Shown in pieces: positions 34,597-43,439 of a stretch of 64,000 nt of DNA. Source of the DNA: Micromonospora radicis (GTDB taxonomy: Bacteria > Actinomycetota > Actinomycetes > Mycobacteriales > Micromonosporaceae); assembly GCF_003583405.1 (NCBI RefSeq), contig NZ_QXEC01000024.1, positions 1 through 64,000 of the forward strand, given 5' to 3'. Position numbers and translations under genes: made by a program. Positions within the stretch are counted from its first letter, which is position 1; each line of letters begins with the position of its first letter. Under the pieces are notes generated by a model. It was not told the DNA's origin. It searched no databases and saw only the letters and a list, made by a program, of their open reading frames with translations.

Positions 34597-35502
34597 TCAG
34601 CGGAGCCAGGGGATGTTGCGGTTGAGCTGGCCGCGTTCCTTGAGCTCCTTGCGCAGCGGGATCTCGTCGTCGATGTAGCCGTCCCAGTTGATGCCCCAGT
34701 AGTTCGCGGTGTGGGTGCCCTCACCGCAGAGCTGGCGCTGGACCGGGGTGCGGTTGGCCCACCACTCGCCGTCGGTGTCGATGTGCAGCTCGTCCAGCGG
34801 ACGGATCCACCGGTAGGTGTAGCCGACGAAGAGCATCTTGCGGGTGATGGTCGACAGGTTCGTCGACCGCGAGTGCCACTGGCGGCGGTCGAAGATGAAC
34901 GCGTCGCCCGGCTTGGCGGTGATCTCGACGGTGCCCTCCGGGTCCGGGTTGTGCACCGTGGTGTCCGCCGGGCGGGGCAGCGAGTTCCACAGGTGGCTGC
35001 CCGGGATCACCTTGGTCGCGCCACGGCCGGTCTCCGACAGGTCGGAGAGCACGTAGGCGACCTTCAGCGAGAACATCGGCCGGGGCAGGTTCGGGTCCAT
35101 CGTCTCCGGGTCGGAGTTCTGCCGGTACCCGTCCTGGTGCCAACCCCAGTACGGCTTCTCCGGCTCCAGCGCCGGCGGGGTGACGTCGAGGTGGTTGTGG
35201 TGGCTGTAGATGTTCCACCCGGCCAGGCCCCACATGTACGGGAAGGCGATCGGGTGGGTGAGCAGGTCACCGAAGAGCTCGTCGCGCTCGAGGAAGCCCA
35301 GCAGGTGCAGGGTGCCGTCCTTGGTGGTGTTGCCCTTGGCCTGCTCCTCGGCGTACACCCGGTCGACGGCGGCCTCCAGGGCGGCCCGGTGGTCCTCGGT
35401 CAGGACGTTGCGCAGCAGGAGAAAACCCTGCTCATGGAACTCCTTGCGGTCGACGTCGCTGATCGGTTCGTAGCCGGTCCGGTCGCCGTAGTCGAATGCC
35501 AC
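34597..35502 (-). CDS. Phytanoyl-CoA dioxygenase (PhyH) family oxygenase
   Basis: This 301-residue Fe(II)/2-oxoglutarate dioxygenase probably hydroxylates a small molecule. The iron triad is His122 and Asp124 in WHQDGYRQ, and His210 in QWHSRS. Arg221 (TITRK) is placed to bind 2-oxoglutarate. The family includes phytanoyl-CoA and ectoine hydroxylases; neither ectoine nor fatty-acid genes adjoin it, so the substrate is unknown. The start is GTG at 35502, because GGGGAGGGG lies just upstream on the minus strand; longer readings are unlikely. It is transcribed alone. Confidence 0.88.
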   Translation of the reverse strand: MAFDYGDRTGYEPISDVDRKEFHEQGFLLLRNVLTEDHRAALEAAVDRVYAEEQAKGNTTKDGTLHLLGFLERDELFGDLLTHPIAFPYMWGLAGWNIYSHHNHLDVTPPALEPEKPYWGWHQDGYRQNSDPETMDPNLPRPMFSLKVAYVLSDLSETGRGATKVIPGSHLWNSLPRPADTTVHNPDPEGTVEITAKPGDAFIFDRRQWHSRSTNLSTITRKMLFVGYTYRWIRPLDELHIDTDGEWWANRTPVQRQLCGEGTHTANYWGINWDGYIDDEIPLRKELKERGQLNRNIPWLR

Positions 35503-35580
35503 GCGTACCCCTCCCCAAGGGTGAAACCATTTCTGGCACAGGCCGCCGATCGTAACGCGCGTCCGAGGCCGTCGGGGGAG

Positions 35581-35617
35581 GCCCTCCGTCGATCTCGTCC
35601 AGACCGCGACGGAGGGC
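35581..35617 (-). terminator. Hairpin between the lysozyme-like gene and the PhyH gene
   Basis: GCCCTCCGTCG (35581-35591) pairs over 11 bp with 35607-35617. It lies about 100 bases after the end of the minus-strand gene at 35719 and upstream of the PhyH start, so it could be a terminator or an operator. Confidence 0.45.
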
Positions 35618-35718
35618 ATCGAGGCAACTACCCGGCGTTACGCAGGGTGGTCGGGCGGGGGGATTGAGGGTTAATTGCCGGATTTTGCGGTTACTGCGGG
35701 TAAAGAGATCGGGGTCGC

Positions 35719-36576
35719 TTACGCGTCCGCGAAGACCTCCGCGACCACCTCGGCCGACCGCTGCGAACCGTCGCCGATCCGGCTCCACGAGCCGCCCCGG
35801 TTGGTCCACTCCAGGTCACCGAAACGGACCCGCTTGACCCCGTGGTCGTTGGCGTGCGCGACCAGCCAGTGCGCGTACCGCCAACCCTCCCGCTGGTTGC
35901 CCGCCGCCACGGTCAACCCGGTCAGGCTCGCCGTGGTGGCCGAGGCGGTCAGCCCCCAGTCGAGGTTCAACCCACGGGTCAACGCGACCGCCGCGGCCTC
36001 ACCACGCATCGCCGGATCACCGCCGAAGGTGCAGACCACCGCGCCGGTGGCGTGGCCGAGCAGGGCCCGGGTGAGCACCTCGGACTCGTCGGCCCACTTC
36101 TCGTACGCCTCGGGGAAGGCCGACCGCTGCACCTTCTGCGCGGCGTCGGTGACCCGCATGTCCTCCCAGCCGCGCACCTTCTTCAGCGCCGCGTAGAACC
36201 GGTCCGCCGCGTACCGCGGATCGCGGATCTCCTCGGGGCTACCCCAGCCCTGGCTCGGCCGCTGCTGGAACAGCCCGACCGAGTCCCGGTCGCCGCCGGC
36301 CAGGTTGCGCAACCCGGACTCCTGGTACGCGGTGGCCAGGGCGACCACCACGGCCCGGTCCGGCAGGTCGTGCTGGATGCCGATGGCGGCGATGGTGGCC
36401 GCGTTGGCCATCTGGTGCGCGTCCAGGGTGACCTTCCCGTCGGCCTGCACCGTGCAGCTGCGACTGGCCAGCGGTAGCCGCAGCCGCTCCCCGACCTGCC
36501 GCATCCCCAGCACGATGCCGATCACGGCGACCAGCACCAGGACCACGAAACCGGCCACGACAACCCGAGTCCGCAC
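35719..36576 (-). CDS. Membrane-anchored lysozyme-like/transglycosylase-fold protein
   Basis: The 285-residue protein has an N-terminal membrane anchor (VVVAGFVVLVLVAVIGIVLG). A domain with AYQESGLRNLAGGDRDSVG then GLFQQRPSQGWG follows, the pattern of Glu plus GLFQ seen in lytic transglycosylase-like folds. A second region (GWRYAHWLVAHANDHGVKRV) closes the protein. The role is probably cell-wall related, but activity on peptidoglycan is inference. GTG at 36576 is preferred over GTG at 36582, because GGGAGG is at a better distance from it. Confidence 0.75.
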   Translation of the reverse strand: MRTRVVVAGFVVLVLVAVIGIVLGMRQVGERLRLPLASRSCTVQADGKVTLDAHQMANAATIAAIGIQHDLPDRAVVVALATAYQESGLRNLAGGDRDSVGLFQQRPSQGWGSPEEIRDPRYAADRFYAALKKVRGWEDMRVTDAAQKVQRSAFPEAYEKWADESEVLTRALLGHATGAVVCTFGGDPAMRGEAAAVALTRGLNLDWGLTASATTASLTGLTVAAGNQREGWRYAHWLVAHANDHGVKRVRFGDLEWTNRGGSWSRIGDGSQRSAEVVAEVFADA

Positions 36577-36702
36577 CCACACCTCCCGTACGACGTCAGC
36601 GCAAAGCGTACGTCCCGCATCGACCGGTCCGGGTCGTCCGACCGGTTCCGGCCCGCGCGCGACGCCCCGCCGCTGTCGGAGGTTCCCCGTCCGGTCCGGT
36701 GT

Positions 36703-37491
36703 TCACCTGTCGAGTTCGGCGACCCAACGCGGCGGCCGCTTCTCGCGGAAGGCGCGGACCCCCTCGACGCCGTCGACGGAGCGGAAGTACCCGGTGGAGA
36801 GGGCACCCAACTCGGCCAGTTCGGCCCGCAGGTCCGCGGCCGGTGGCCGGCGCAGCAACCCCTTCGCCCCGGCCACCGCCGTGGGGGCGCCGCGCAGCAG
36901 CGAGTCGCGGTACCGGTCCACCGCCGCGTCCAACTCCTCGGCCGGGACCGCGGCGGTGACCAACCCGACCTGCGCCGCCCGCCGGCCGTCGAAGGTGTCG
37001 CCGGTCAGGTACAGCTCGGCCGCCGCCCGGGGATGCAGCCGGGGCAGCACGGTCGCCGAGATCACCGCCGGGATCACCCCGATCCGCACCTCGGTGAAGG
37101 CGAAGGTCGCCTCGGCGGCGCAGACCGCCAGGTCGGCCGCCGCGATCAGGCCCAGGCCACCGGCCCGGGCCGGGCCCGCGACCTTCGCCAGCACCGGCTT
37201 CGGGCACTCCCAGACCGCCGCGAGCACGTCACCCAGCATCCCGGCGGGCACCGTCCCGCTCGCGTACGCCGCCGCCGTCTCCTTCAGGTCCGCCCCGGAA
37301 CAGAAGACCGGACCGGTGTGGTCCAGCACGATCACCCGGACCGTGTCGTCGGCGACCGCCGCGGCCAGCCCGGCCAGCAACTCGGTCATCAACGGGGTGG
37401 AGAGCGCGTTGCGGTTGTGCGGGCTGTCCAGGGTGAGCGTGGTCACCCCGCGGGCCGTGGTGACCCGTACGAGCGCGTCGGGAGAGGTCAT
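36703..37491 (-). CDS. Enoyl-CoA hydratase/isomerase family protein
   Basis: This 262-residue crotonase-fold enzyme acts on acyl-CoA substrates. The first oxyanion-hole segment is CSGADLKE and the second is ARAGGLGLIAAADLA. A glutamate in FAFTEVRIGVIPAV is the likely catalytic acid/base. Its pathway is not shown by neighbours. The ATG at 37491 is only 20 bases from the divergent hemW start. TAGTGT on the minus strand (37505-37500) ends 8 bases before it, so its mRNA is probably leaderless. Confidence 0.92.
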   Translation of the reverse strand: MTSPDALVRVTTARGVTTLTLDSPHNRNALSTPLMTELLAGLAAAVADDTVRVIVLDHTGPVFCSGADLKETAAAYASGTVPAGMLGDVLAAVWECPKPVLAKVAGPARAGGLGLIAAADLAVCAAEATFAFTEVRIGVIPAVISATVLPRLHPRAAAELYLTGDTFDGRRAAQVGLVTAAVPAEELDAAVDRYRDSLLRGAPTAVAGAKGLLRRPPAADLRAELAELGALSTGYFRSVDGVEGVRAFREKRPPRWVAELDR

Positions 37492-37499
37492 GTGAGGGC

Positions 37500-37505
37500 A
37501 CACTA
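37500..37505 (-). promoter_or_regulatory. -10 box (TAGTGT, minus strand) of the enoyl-CoA hydratase gene
   Basis: It lies in the 20-base gap between two divergent genes, 8 bases before the ATG at 37491. Confidence 0.4.
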
Positions 37506-37511
37506 GTGGCC

Positions 37512-38735
37512 ATGCCCGGCGTCCTTCCAGCAGGCGAACCCGTCCCCGGCGACGGCACGCTGCCCACGTCCGCCCGCGCCGCCGTCGGCGCGCGGGGCTT
37601 CGGGGTGTACGTCCACGTGCCGTTCTGCGCCAGCCGCTGCGGCTACTGCGACTTCAACACCTACACCGCCGCCGAGCTGGGTGGCGGCGCGAGCCGGGAC
37701 AGCTACGCCGACACCGTGCTGGCCGAGCTGGCGCTCGCCGCGCGGGTGCTGGGTGACGCCCCGCCACGCCGGGTGGAGACGGTCTTCGTCGGCGGTGGCA
37801 CCCCCACCCTGCTGCCCGCCGACGACCTGGCCCGGATCCTCGACGCGATCGACCGGACCTGGGGGTTGGCGGCCGACGCCGAGGTGACCACCGAGGCCAA
37901 CCCGGAGTCGGTCACCCCCGAGTCGCTGAAGGAGCTGCGGGCGGCCGGCTACACCCGGATCTCGCTCGGCATGCAGTCCGCCGCACCGGGAGTGCTCGCC
38001 GTGCTCGACCGCCGGCACAGCGCCGGCCGGGCCACCGCCGCCGCGCTGGAGGCCCGCGACGCCGGGTTCGACCACGTGAACCTCGACCTGATCTACGGCA
38101 CGCCGGGGGAGCGGGCCGAGGACTTCGCCGCCTCGTTGGCGCAGGTCGTGGCCGCCGGGGTGGACCACGTCAGCGCGTACGCCCTGATCGTCGAGGACGG
38201 CACCCGGCTGGCCGCCCGGATGCGCCGCGGCGAACTGCCGTACCCCGACGACGACGTGGCCGCGGACCGCTACCTGGCGGCCGAGGCCGCCCTCACCGAC
38301 GCCGGCTTCTCCTGGTACGAGGTCTCCAACTGGGCCCGTACGCCGGCCGCCCGGTGCCGGCACAACCTGCTCTACTGGACCGGCGGCGACTGGTGGGGCC
38401 TCGGCCCGGGGGCGCACAGCCACGTCGGCGGCGTGCGCTGGTGGAACGTCAAGCACCCCACCGCGTACGCCCAGCGCCTCGCCGCCGGTGAGTCGCCGGG
38501 CCTGGCGCGGGAGGTGCTCACCCCGGCCGAGGCCCGGATGGAGGACGTGATGCTGCGGGTGCGGCTGGCCGACGGTCTGCCGTTGGCGGTTCTCGACGAC
38601 GTCGGCCGCGTGGCGGCGGCGCGGGCGGTGACCGACGGCCTGCTGGCCGGGCCCGCCCACGCGGCCGGCCGCGCGGTGTTGACCCTGCGCGGCCGGCTGC
38701 TCGCCGACGCCGTGGTACGTGATCTGCTGCCCTGA
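37512..38735 (+). CDS. hemW: Heme chaperone/coproporphyrinogen III oxidase-like radical SAM protein
   Basis: This 407-residue radical SAM protein has the cluster motif in PFCASRCGYCDFNTY near residue 43. The HemW-type motif HNLLYW near 282 and no HemN trip-wire features point to a heme chaperone rather than an oxidase. The ATG at 37512 is chosen; a GTG at 37506 is also possible. hemW commonly precedes hrcA-dnaJ in Gram-positives, as here with one inserted gene. Confidence 0.94.
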   Translation: MPGVLPAGEPVPGDGTLPTSARAAVGARGFGVYVHVPFCASRCGYCDFNTYTAAELGGGASRDSYADTVLAELALAARVLGDAPPRRVETVFVGGGTPTLLPADDLARILDAIDRTWGLAADAEVTTEANPESVTPESLKELRAAGYTRISLGMQSAAPGVLAVLDRRHSAGRATAAALEARDAGFDHVNLDLIYGTPGERAEDFAASLAQVVAAGVDHVSAYALIVEDGTRLAARMRRGELPYPDDDVAADRYLAAEAALTDAGFSWYEVSNWARTPAARCRHNLLYWTGGDWWGLGPGAHSHVGGVRWWNVKHPTAYAQRLAAGESPGLAREVLTPAEARMEDVMLRVRLADGLPLAVLDDVGRVAAARAVTDGLLAGPAHAAGRAVLTLRGRLLADAVVRDLLP

Positions 38736-38771
38736 CCGTCGAACGGGTCGGCCGAGGTCAGGGCAGCGGGA

Positions 38772-39374
38772 TCAGCCCTTCACGAAGGTGTAGGTCATCG
38801 GGTAGCGGTAGAGGGTGCCCTCGTTGGCCTTCACCCCGCCGATGATGCCGAAGATCACCGGCACCACCCAGACCAGCATCGGGACGAAGAAGAGGATGCC
38901 GCAGGTGATCGCGGTCAACAGCCAGCTCAGCAGCCCGACGATCGCCCAGGTGAGCTGGAAGTTGAGCGACGCCACGGCGTGCGCCCGGACGACCGGCGAC
39001 TGCTGCCCACGGGTCATGTTCGCGATCAGGGGGGCGACCCAGCCGAGCAGGCCGCCACCGACGAACACGCCCAGCGGACCGCCGAAGTGGGCGATCAGCG
39101 CCCACGTCTTGTCCTCGCTGGTGGCGTAGCCGCCGCCCGGCGCGCCGTAGCCGCCGGTCGGGTAGCCGACACCAGGCGGCGGGTAACCACCGGGCGGCGG
39201 GTAACCACCGGGCGGCGGGTAGCCACCCGGCGGGGGGTAGCCGGCCGGCGGCGGCTGGTCGCCGGAGGGAGGCGGATAGCCGCCGGGCGGGGGATAGCCG
39301 GCCTGGCCAGGCGACCCGGACAGTGGAGTCGTGGGGTCGTCGCCGGCATCTGGGGGACGAGGTGGTTCAGTCAT
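38772..39374 (-). CDS. DUF4870 domain membrane protein
   Basis: The 200-residue product has an N-terminal half of GGYPPP-type repeats (residues 20-75), probably disordered. The DUF4870/Tic20-like domain follows: AHFGGPLGVFVGGGLLGWVAPLI, QLTWAIVGLLSWLLTAITCGIL and VPMLVWVVPVIFGIIGGVKA. The function is unknown. The repeats come from 18-base DNA units near 39176-39245. The ATG at 39374 is assumed, and GTG at 39383 is an alternative. It lies between hemW and hrcA, on the opposite strand to both. Confidence 0.85.
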   Translation of the reverse strand: MTEPPRPPDAGDDPTTPLSGSPGQAGYPPPGGYPPPSGDQPPPAGYPPPGGYPPPGGYPPPGGYPPPGVGYPTGGYGAPGGGYATSEDKTWALIAHFGGPLGVFVGGGLLGWVAPLIANMTRGQQSPVVRAHAVASLNFQLTWAIVGLLSWLLTAITCGILFFVPMLVWVVPVIFGIIGGVKANEGTLYRYPMTYTFVKG

Positions 39375-39500
39375 GGAGGTCACGGTAGGTGCCACCGGCA
39401 ACGGCGCACCATAGCGACACCGGCAGGTGTCAACCCTCCGATCGGCCCCCGGACACCTCTGCGGTCTTGATCATCGCGTTGCCGGGTGCCCCGACGTAGA

Positions 39501-39527
39501 CTGGCACTCGCTACAGTCGAGTGCCAG
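39501..39527 (+). promoter_or_regulatory. CIRCE operator of hrcA-dnaJ
   Basis: CTGGCACTC and GAGTGCCAG are perfect 9-base arms separated by exactly 9 bases, the CIRCE pattern (TTAGCACTC-N9-GAGTGCTAA with G/C substitutions). TAGACT at 39497-39502 overlaps its left end as a possible -10, so HrcA binding would block transcription. Confidence 0.9.
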
Positions 39528-39580
39528 AGCGATCCGCCGTCGGCTCGACGCTCGGGGCTGACCTGCGACAGGAGGTGGGA

Positions 39581-40606
39581 GTGTTGGGTCTCGACGACCG
39601 TAAGCTCGCCGTGCTCCGGGCAATCGTCGAGGACTACGTCGCCACCCAGGAACCGGTCGGCAGCAAGGCGTTGGTCGAACGACACCAGCTCGGCGTCTCA
39701 CCCGCCACCGTTCGCAACGACATGGCCGTGCTGGAGGAGGAGGGCTACATCCGCCAGCCGCACACCAGCGCCGGGCGGGTGCCCACCGACCGTGGCTACC
39801 GGCTCTTCGTCGACCGGCTCAGCCGGGTCAAGCCGCTCAGCCCGGCCGAACGCCGGGCGATCGAGCGCTTCCTCGCCGGGGCGGTCGACCTCGACGATGT
39901 GGTGCATCGCACGGTCCGGTTGCTGGCGCAGCTGACCCGTCAGGTAGCCGTCGTGCAGTACCCGAGCCTGGCCCGCTCCCGGGTTCGGCACCTGGAACTG
40001 GTGCCGATCTCCACCACCCGGCTGACGCTGGTCATGATCGCCGACACCGGCCGGGTCGAGCAGCGGCTGGTCGAGCTGCCCGCCCCGATTCCCGCCGACG
40101 ACGTCCTCGAACTGCGTCGTACGGTCAACGAGAAGCTGGTCGGCATCCAACTGTCGGAGACCCCGCCGCTGGTGCAGGCGCTCATCGACGAGTGCCCGCC
40201 GCACCTGCGTCCGGCCATGACGACGCTCTCCACCGTGTTGCTGGAGACCCTCGTCGAGCGGCACGAGGAACGGATCGCCCTGGCCGGCACCGCCAACCTG
40301 ACCCGCGGCGGCCTGCTGGACTTCCAGGGCTCGCTACGGCCCATCCTCGAGGCGCTTGAGGAGGAGGTCGTCCTGCTCAAGCTCATCGGTGAGGTGGAGC
40401 CGAGCACGTTGCGGGTGCGTATCGGCGACGAGAACCAGATCGACAACCTGCGCGCGGCATCGGTGGTCAGCACCGGCTACGGCCCGGGCGCGACCATCCT
40501 CGGGGGGATGGGTGTGCTGGGGCCGACCCGAATGGACTACCCCGGCACCATCGCCACGGTGAGGGCCGTGGCACGCTACGTGGGCGAGCTGCTGGCCCAG
40601 AACTGA
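39581..40606 (+). CDS. hrcA: Heat-inducible transcription repressor HrcA
   Basis: This 341-residue repressor binds CIRCE and is folded with help from GroE, linking chaperone load to expression. The winged-helix region contains KALVERHQLGVSPATVRNDMAVLEEEGYIRQPHTSAGRVPT. The C-terminal domain ends AVARYVGELLAQN. GTG at 39581 has GGAGGTG (39571-39577) upstream; a longer frame is not conserved. A CIRCE operator 54 bases upstream implies autoregulation together with dnaJ. Confidence 0.97.
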   Translation: MLGLDDRKLAVLRAIVEDYVATQEPVGSKALVERHQLGVSPATVRNDMAVLEEEGYIRQPHTSAGRVPTDRGYRLFVDRLSRVKPLSPAERRAIERFLAGAVDLDDVVHRTVRLLAQLTRQVAVVQYPSLARSRVRHLELVPISTTRLTLVMIADTGRVEQRLVELPAPIPADDVLELRRTVNEKLVGIQLSETPPLVQALIDECPPHLRPAMTTLSTVLLETLVERHEERIALAGTANLTRGGLLDFQGSLRPILEALEEEVVLLKLIGEVEPSTLRVRIGDENQIDNLRAASVVSTGYGPGATILGGMGVLGPTRMDYPGTIATVRAVARYVGELLAQN

Positions 40607-40678
40607 CCAGTCAGGGCCGACGGCGGGCTGCCGCCGCCGACGGCGTGTAACGCGACTAACACGAGGACACGGAACGCA

Positions 40679-41824
40679 GTGGCCAGGGACTACTACGGAA
40701 TTCTCGGCGTGAGCCGAGGCGCCTCCGACGACGAGATCAAGCGCGCCTATCGCAAGTTGGCGCGGCAGTTCCACCCGGACGTCAATCCGGATCCGGAGGC
40801 ACAGGAGAAGTTCAAGGACATCAACGCCGCGTACGAGGTCCTCTCGGACGATCGGAAACGGCAGATCGTCGACCTCGGCGGCGATCCGTTGGCCCCGGGC
40901 GGCGGTGGTGCCGGTGGCCCGGGCGGGCCCGGCGGTGCCGGCCCGTTCGTCGGCTTCCAGGACATCATGGACGCGTTCTTCGGCGGTGCCACCGGCGCCG
41001 GCCGGGGCCCACGGCCGCGTACCCGGCCCGGCGCCGACGCGATCCTGCGGCTGGAACTGGACCTGCAGGAGACCGCGTTCGGTGTCGAGGCGCCGATCAC
41101 GGTCGACACCGCGGTGCTCTGCACCACCTGCTCCGGCGCCGGTACCGCCGCCGGCACCCACCTGGCCACCTGCGAGGCGTGCGGCGGCCGGGGCGAGGTC
41201 CAGTCGGTGCAGCGCACCTTCCTCGGCCAGGTCGTCTCGGCCCGGCCCTGCACGGTCTGCCAGGGCTACGGCACCACCATCCCGCACCCCTGCCCGACCT
41301 GCGCCGGCGACGGCCGGGTCCGCACCCGCCGCTCGCTGACCGTGAAGATCCCGGCCGGGGTCGAGGACGGCATGCGGATCCGGCTCGCCCAGCAGGGTGA
41401 GGTCGGCCCGGGTGGTGGCACCGCCGGTGACCTGTACGTGGAGATCCACGAGCGGCCGCACGACGTCTTCTCCCGCAAGGGCGACGACCTGCACTGCCGG
41501 GTGACCGTCCCGATGACCGCCGCGGCGCTCGGCACCCGGCTGACCATCAAGACGCTGGACAGTGAGGAACCGGTCGACGTCAAGCCCGGCACCCAGCCGG
41601 GCAGCACGCTGCGGCTGCGGGCTCGGGGCGTACCGCACCTGCGCGGCACCGGCCGGGGTGACCTGTACGTCCACCTGGACGTGCGTACCCCCACCAAGCT
41701 CGACGCCGACCAGGAGCGGATGCTGCGCGACTTCGCCAAGACCCGCGGCGAGGAGGTCGCCGAACTCAGCAAGCAGGGCGGCTTCTTCTCCCGGATGCGC
41801 GACGCCTTCAACGGCCACGCCTGA
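40679..41824 (+). CDS. dnaJ: Molecular chaperone DnaJ
   Basis: This 381-residue Hsp40 co-chaperone has the J domain with HPD (RQFHPDVNPD). A Gly/Phe-poor, Gly/Ala-rich linker follows, then four CxxCxGxG zinc modules (CTTCSGAG, CEACGGRG, CTVCQGYG, CPTCAGDG) and a C-terminal substrate domain. GTG at 40679 is the start. It lies 72 bases after hrcA and upstream of rsmE. Being second to hrcA, it is the DnaJ2-type copy. Confidence 0.97.
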   Translation: MARDYYGILGVSRGASDDEIKRAYRKLARQFHPDVNPDPEAQEKFKDINAAYEVLSDDRKRQIVDLGGDPLAPGGGGAGGPGGPGGAGPFVGFQDIMDAFFGGATGAGRGPRPRTRPGADAILRLELDLQETAFGVEAPITVDTAVLCTTCSGAGTAAGTHLATCEACGGRGEVQSVQRTFLGQVVSARPCTVCQGYGTTIPHPCPTCAGDGRVRTRRSLTVKIPAGVEDGMRIRLAQQGEVGPGGGTAGDLYVEIHERPHDVFSRKGDDLHCRVTVPMTAAALGTRLTIKTLDSEEPVDVKPGTQPGSTLRLRARGVPHLRGTGRGDLYVHLDVRTPTKLDADQERMLRDFAKTRGEEVAELSKQGGFFSRMRDAFNGHA

Positions 41825-41850
41825 CCGGCGCGTACCGAGGCTGCCGGCTC

Positions 41851-42585
41851 ATGTCCGCTCCGTTGTTCCTGGTCGAGGCGCTGCCCACCGCCGCCGCGAT
41901 GGTGCTGGACGGCCCTGAAGGGCACCACGCGGCCACCGTGCAGCGGTTGCGGGTGGGCGAGGAACTGCTCCTCGCCGACGGCCGGGGCGGCACGGCCAGC
42001 GCGGTGGTCACCGCCGTCGGCCGGGGCGCCCTCGACGTCGAGGTGACCGGCCGGGGGTACGTCGACGCGGCGAATCCCCGGCTGGTGGTGGTGCAGGGCA
42101 TCGCCAAAGGCGACCGGGGTGAACTGGCCGTGCAGGCGATGACCGAGGTCGGGGTGGACGAGATCGTCCCCTGGGCGGCCGGCCGTTCGGTGGTGCAGTG
42201 GCGCGGGGAACGGGGCGTACGGGCGCGGGCGAAGTGGGTGGCCACCGCCCGGGAGGCCGCCAAACAGGCCCGCCGCGCCTGGTTGCCGGTGGTGGCGGGC
42301 GCTCCGGACGAGTCCACCCGCTCGGTCGCGCGGCGGATCAGCGGTGCCGCCGCCGGTTTCGTCCTGCACGAGGAGGCGACCGACCGGCTCACCACCGCCG
42401 AACTGCCCGACCACGGCGAGATCGTGCTGGTGGTCGGCCCCGAGGGTGGCGTCGCACCGGCCGAGCTGTCCGCCTTCCAGGAGGCCGGCGCCCGTCCGGT
42501 CCGGCTCGGCGCCTCGGTGCTGCGTACCTCGACCGCCGGGGTGGCCGCCCTGGCGGTCCTCGCCACCCGCCTGCTGCGCTGGTAG
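41851..42585 (+). CDS. rsmE: 16S rRNA (uracil(1498)-N(3))-methyltransferase
   Basis: This 244-residue SPOUT methyltransferase modifies U1498 of 16S rRNA with SAM. The N-terminal PUA-like part contains GPEGHHAATVQRLRVGE. The knot region has VLVVGPEGGVAPAELSAF, LGASVLRTSTAG and the substrate loop AREAAKQARR. The ATG at 41851 lies 26 bases after dnaJ. It is followed by a large non-coding gap. Confidence 0.95.
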   Translation: MSAPLFLVEALPTAAAMVLDGPEGHHAATVQRLRVGEELLLADGRGGTASAVVTAVGRGALDVEVTGRGYVDAANPRLVVVQGIAKGDRGELAVQAMTEVGVDEIVPWAAGRSVVQWRGERGVRARAKWVATAREAAKQARRAWLPVVAGAPDESTRSVARRISGAAAGFVLHEEATDRLTTAELPDHGEIVLVVGPEGGVAPAELSAFQEAGARPVRLGASVLRTSTAGVAALAVLATRLLRW

Positions 42586-43076
42586 CCCCCACACCATCCC
42601 GCGCCACCCGCCCACCCTGCCCGGCCGCACCGCGTCCGCCCCTCGCCTGCGCCGTCCGGCCCCGCTGGCCGCGCCCGAGCTCGCTGGCCGCGCCGCGCTC
42701 CGCCGTCGGGTGCCCGACCACCCAGCTCTCCGGGAAGCCGACAGGTACTCCTCTGCGCGCCCTTGCTCTGCTTCAACCCACGCAAGGGTCGGTGGCGTCG
42801 TGACCGTTGCGTCCATCGGCGGCGTCGCAACCGTTGCGTCCGGTGAAGCAGAGCAAAGGGGAGTAGGGAGAGGGCGGGCGATGGTGGGTGAACGCAGGGG
42901 TAGGGCGAGGGTGGGTGGACGCGGTGAGTGGGCGTGGGCGGCGGGTGGTGTGGCCGGGCGGCGGGTGGGTGACTTGGTGTGGCCGGGTGGGCGTGGGTGA
43001 GTTGGCGGCGGGGTGCGTGGTGGGGTGTGCGGTGCGTGGTGGGGCGGGACGCCTCCGGGTTTCCTACACTGCCCGG
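42586..43076. other. 491-base intergenic region with a strand-composition switch
   Basis: The left part (42586-42730) is strongly C-rich and the right part (42880-43050) strongly G/T-rich on the plus strand. A 12-bp inverted repeat (42763-42774 with 42845-42856) flanks a core holding a short direct repeat, GGCGTCG then ACCGTTGCGTCC. Frames here look spurious, and a long imperfect hairpin could form across it. Confidence 0.6.
43065..43070 (+). promoter_or_regulatory. -10 box (TACACT) for a probably leaderless HIT-gene transcript
   Basis: TACACT lies exactly 6 bases before the GTG at 43077. Confidence 0.5.
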
Positions 43077-43439
43077 GTGAGTACTCCTGACTGCTTGTTC
43101 TGCCGGATCGTCGCCGGGGAGATCCCGGCCACGGTGGTCCGCGAGACCGCCACCACGCTCGCCTTCCGGGACATCGATCCGAAGGCGCCGGTGCACGTGC
43201 TGGTCATCCCGAAGGAGCACTACGCCGACGTGGCCACCCTCGGACAGGGTGATCCGGCGTTGGCCGGTGAGGTGCTCGCCACGGCCGCCGCGGTGGCCGA
43301 GGACGAGGGGCTGCTCGGCGACGGGTTCCGGCTGCTGTTCAACACCGGCGCGTACGGCGGTCAGGAGGTGTTCCACGCGCACGCACACCTGCTGGGTGGG
43401 GCGCCGCTCGGCCCGATGCTGGCCCGGAGCGTGGCGTGA
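43077..43439 (+). CDS. HIT family nucleotide-binding protein
   Basis: This 120-residue HINT-type protein hydrolyses nucleoside phosphoramidates or related compounds. The catalytic triad HAHAHLLGG lies near the C-terminus. CLFCRIVAGEIPA opens the protein, and the two cysteines are part of a zinc site found in many HINT proteins. GTG at 43077 fits a leaderless start. Its stop overlaps the next gene's GTG by four bases. It follows rsmE in many actinobacteria. Confidence 0.95.
   Translation: MSTPDCLFCRIVAGEIPATVVRETATTLAFRDIDPKAPVHVLVIPKEHYADVATLGQGDPALAGEVLATAAAVAEDEGLLGDGFRLLFNTGAYGGQEVFHAHAHLLGGAPLGPMLARSVA

Noticed and set aside
36617..36645. Short hairpin (ACCGGTC/GACCGGT) upstream of the lysozyme-like gene
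   Set aside because: Seven base pairs built on a short palindrome are expected by chance in such GC-rich DNA.
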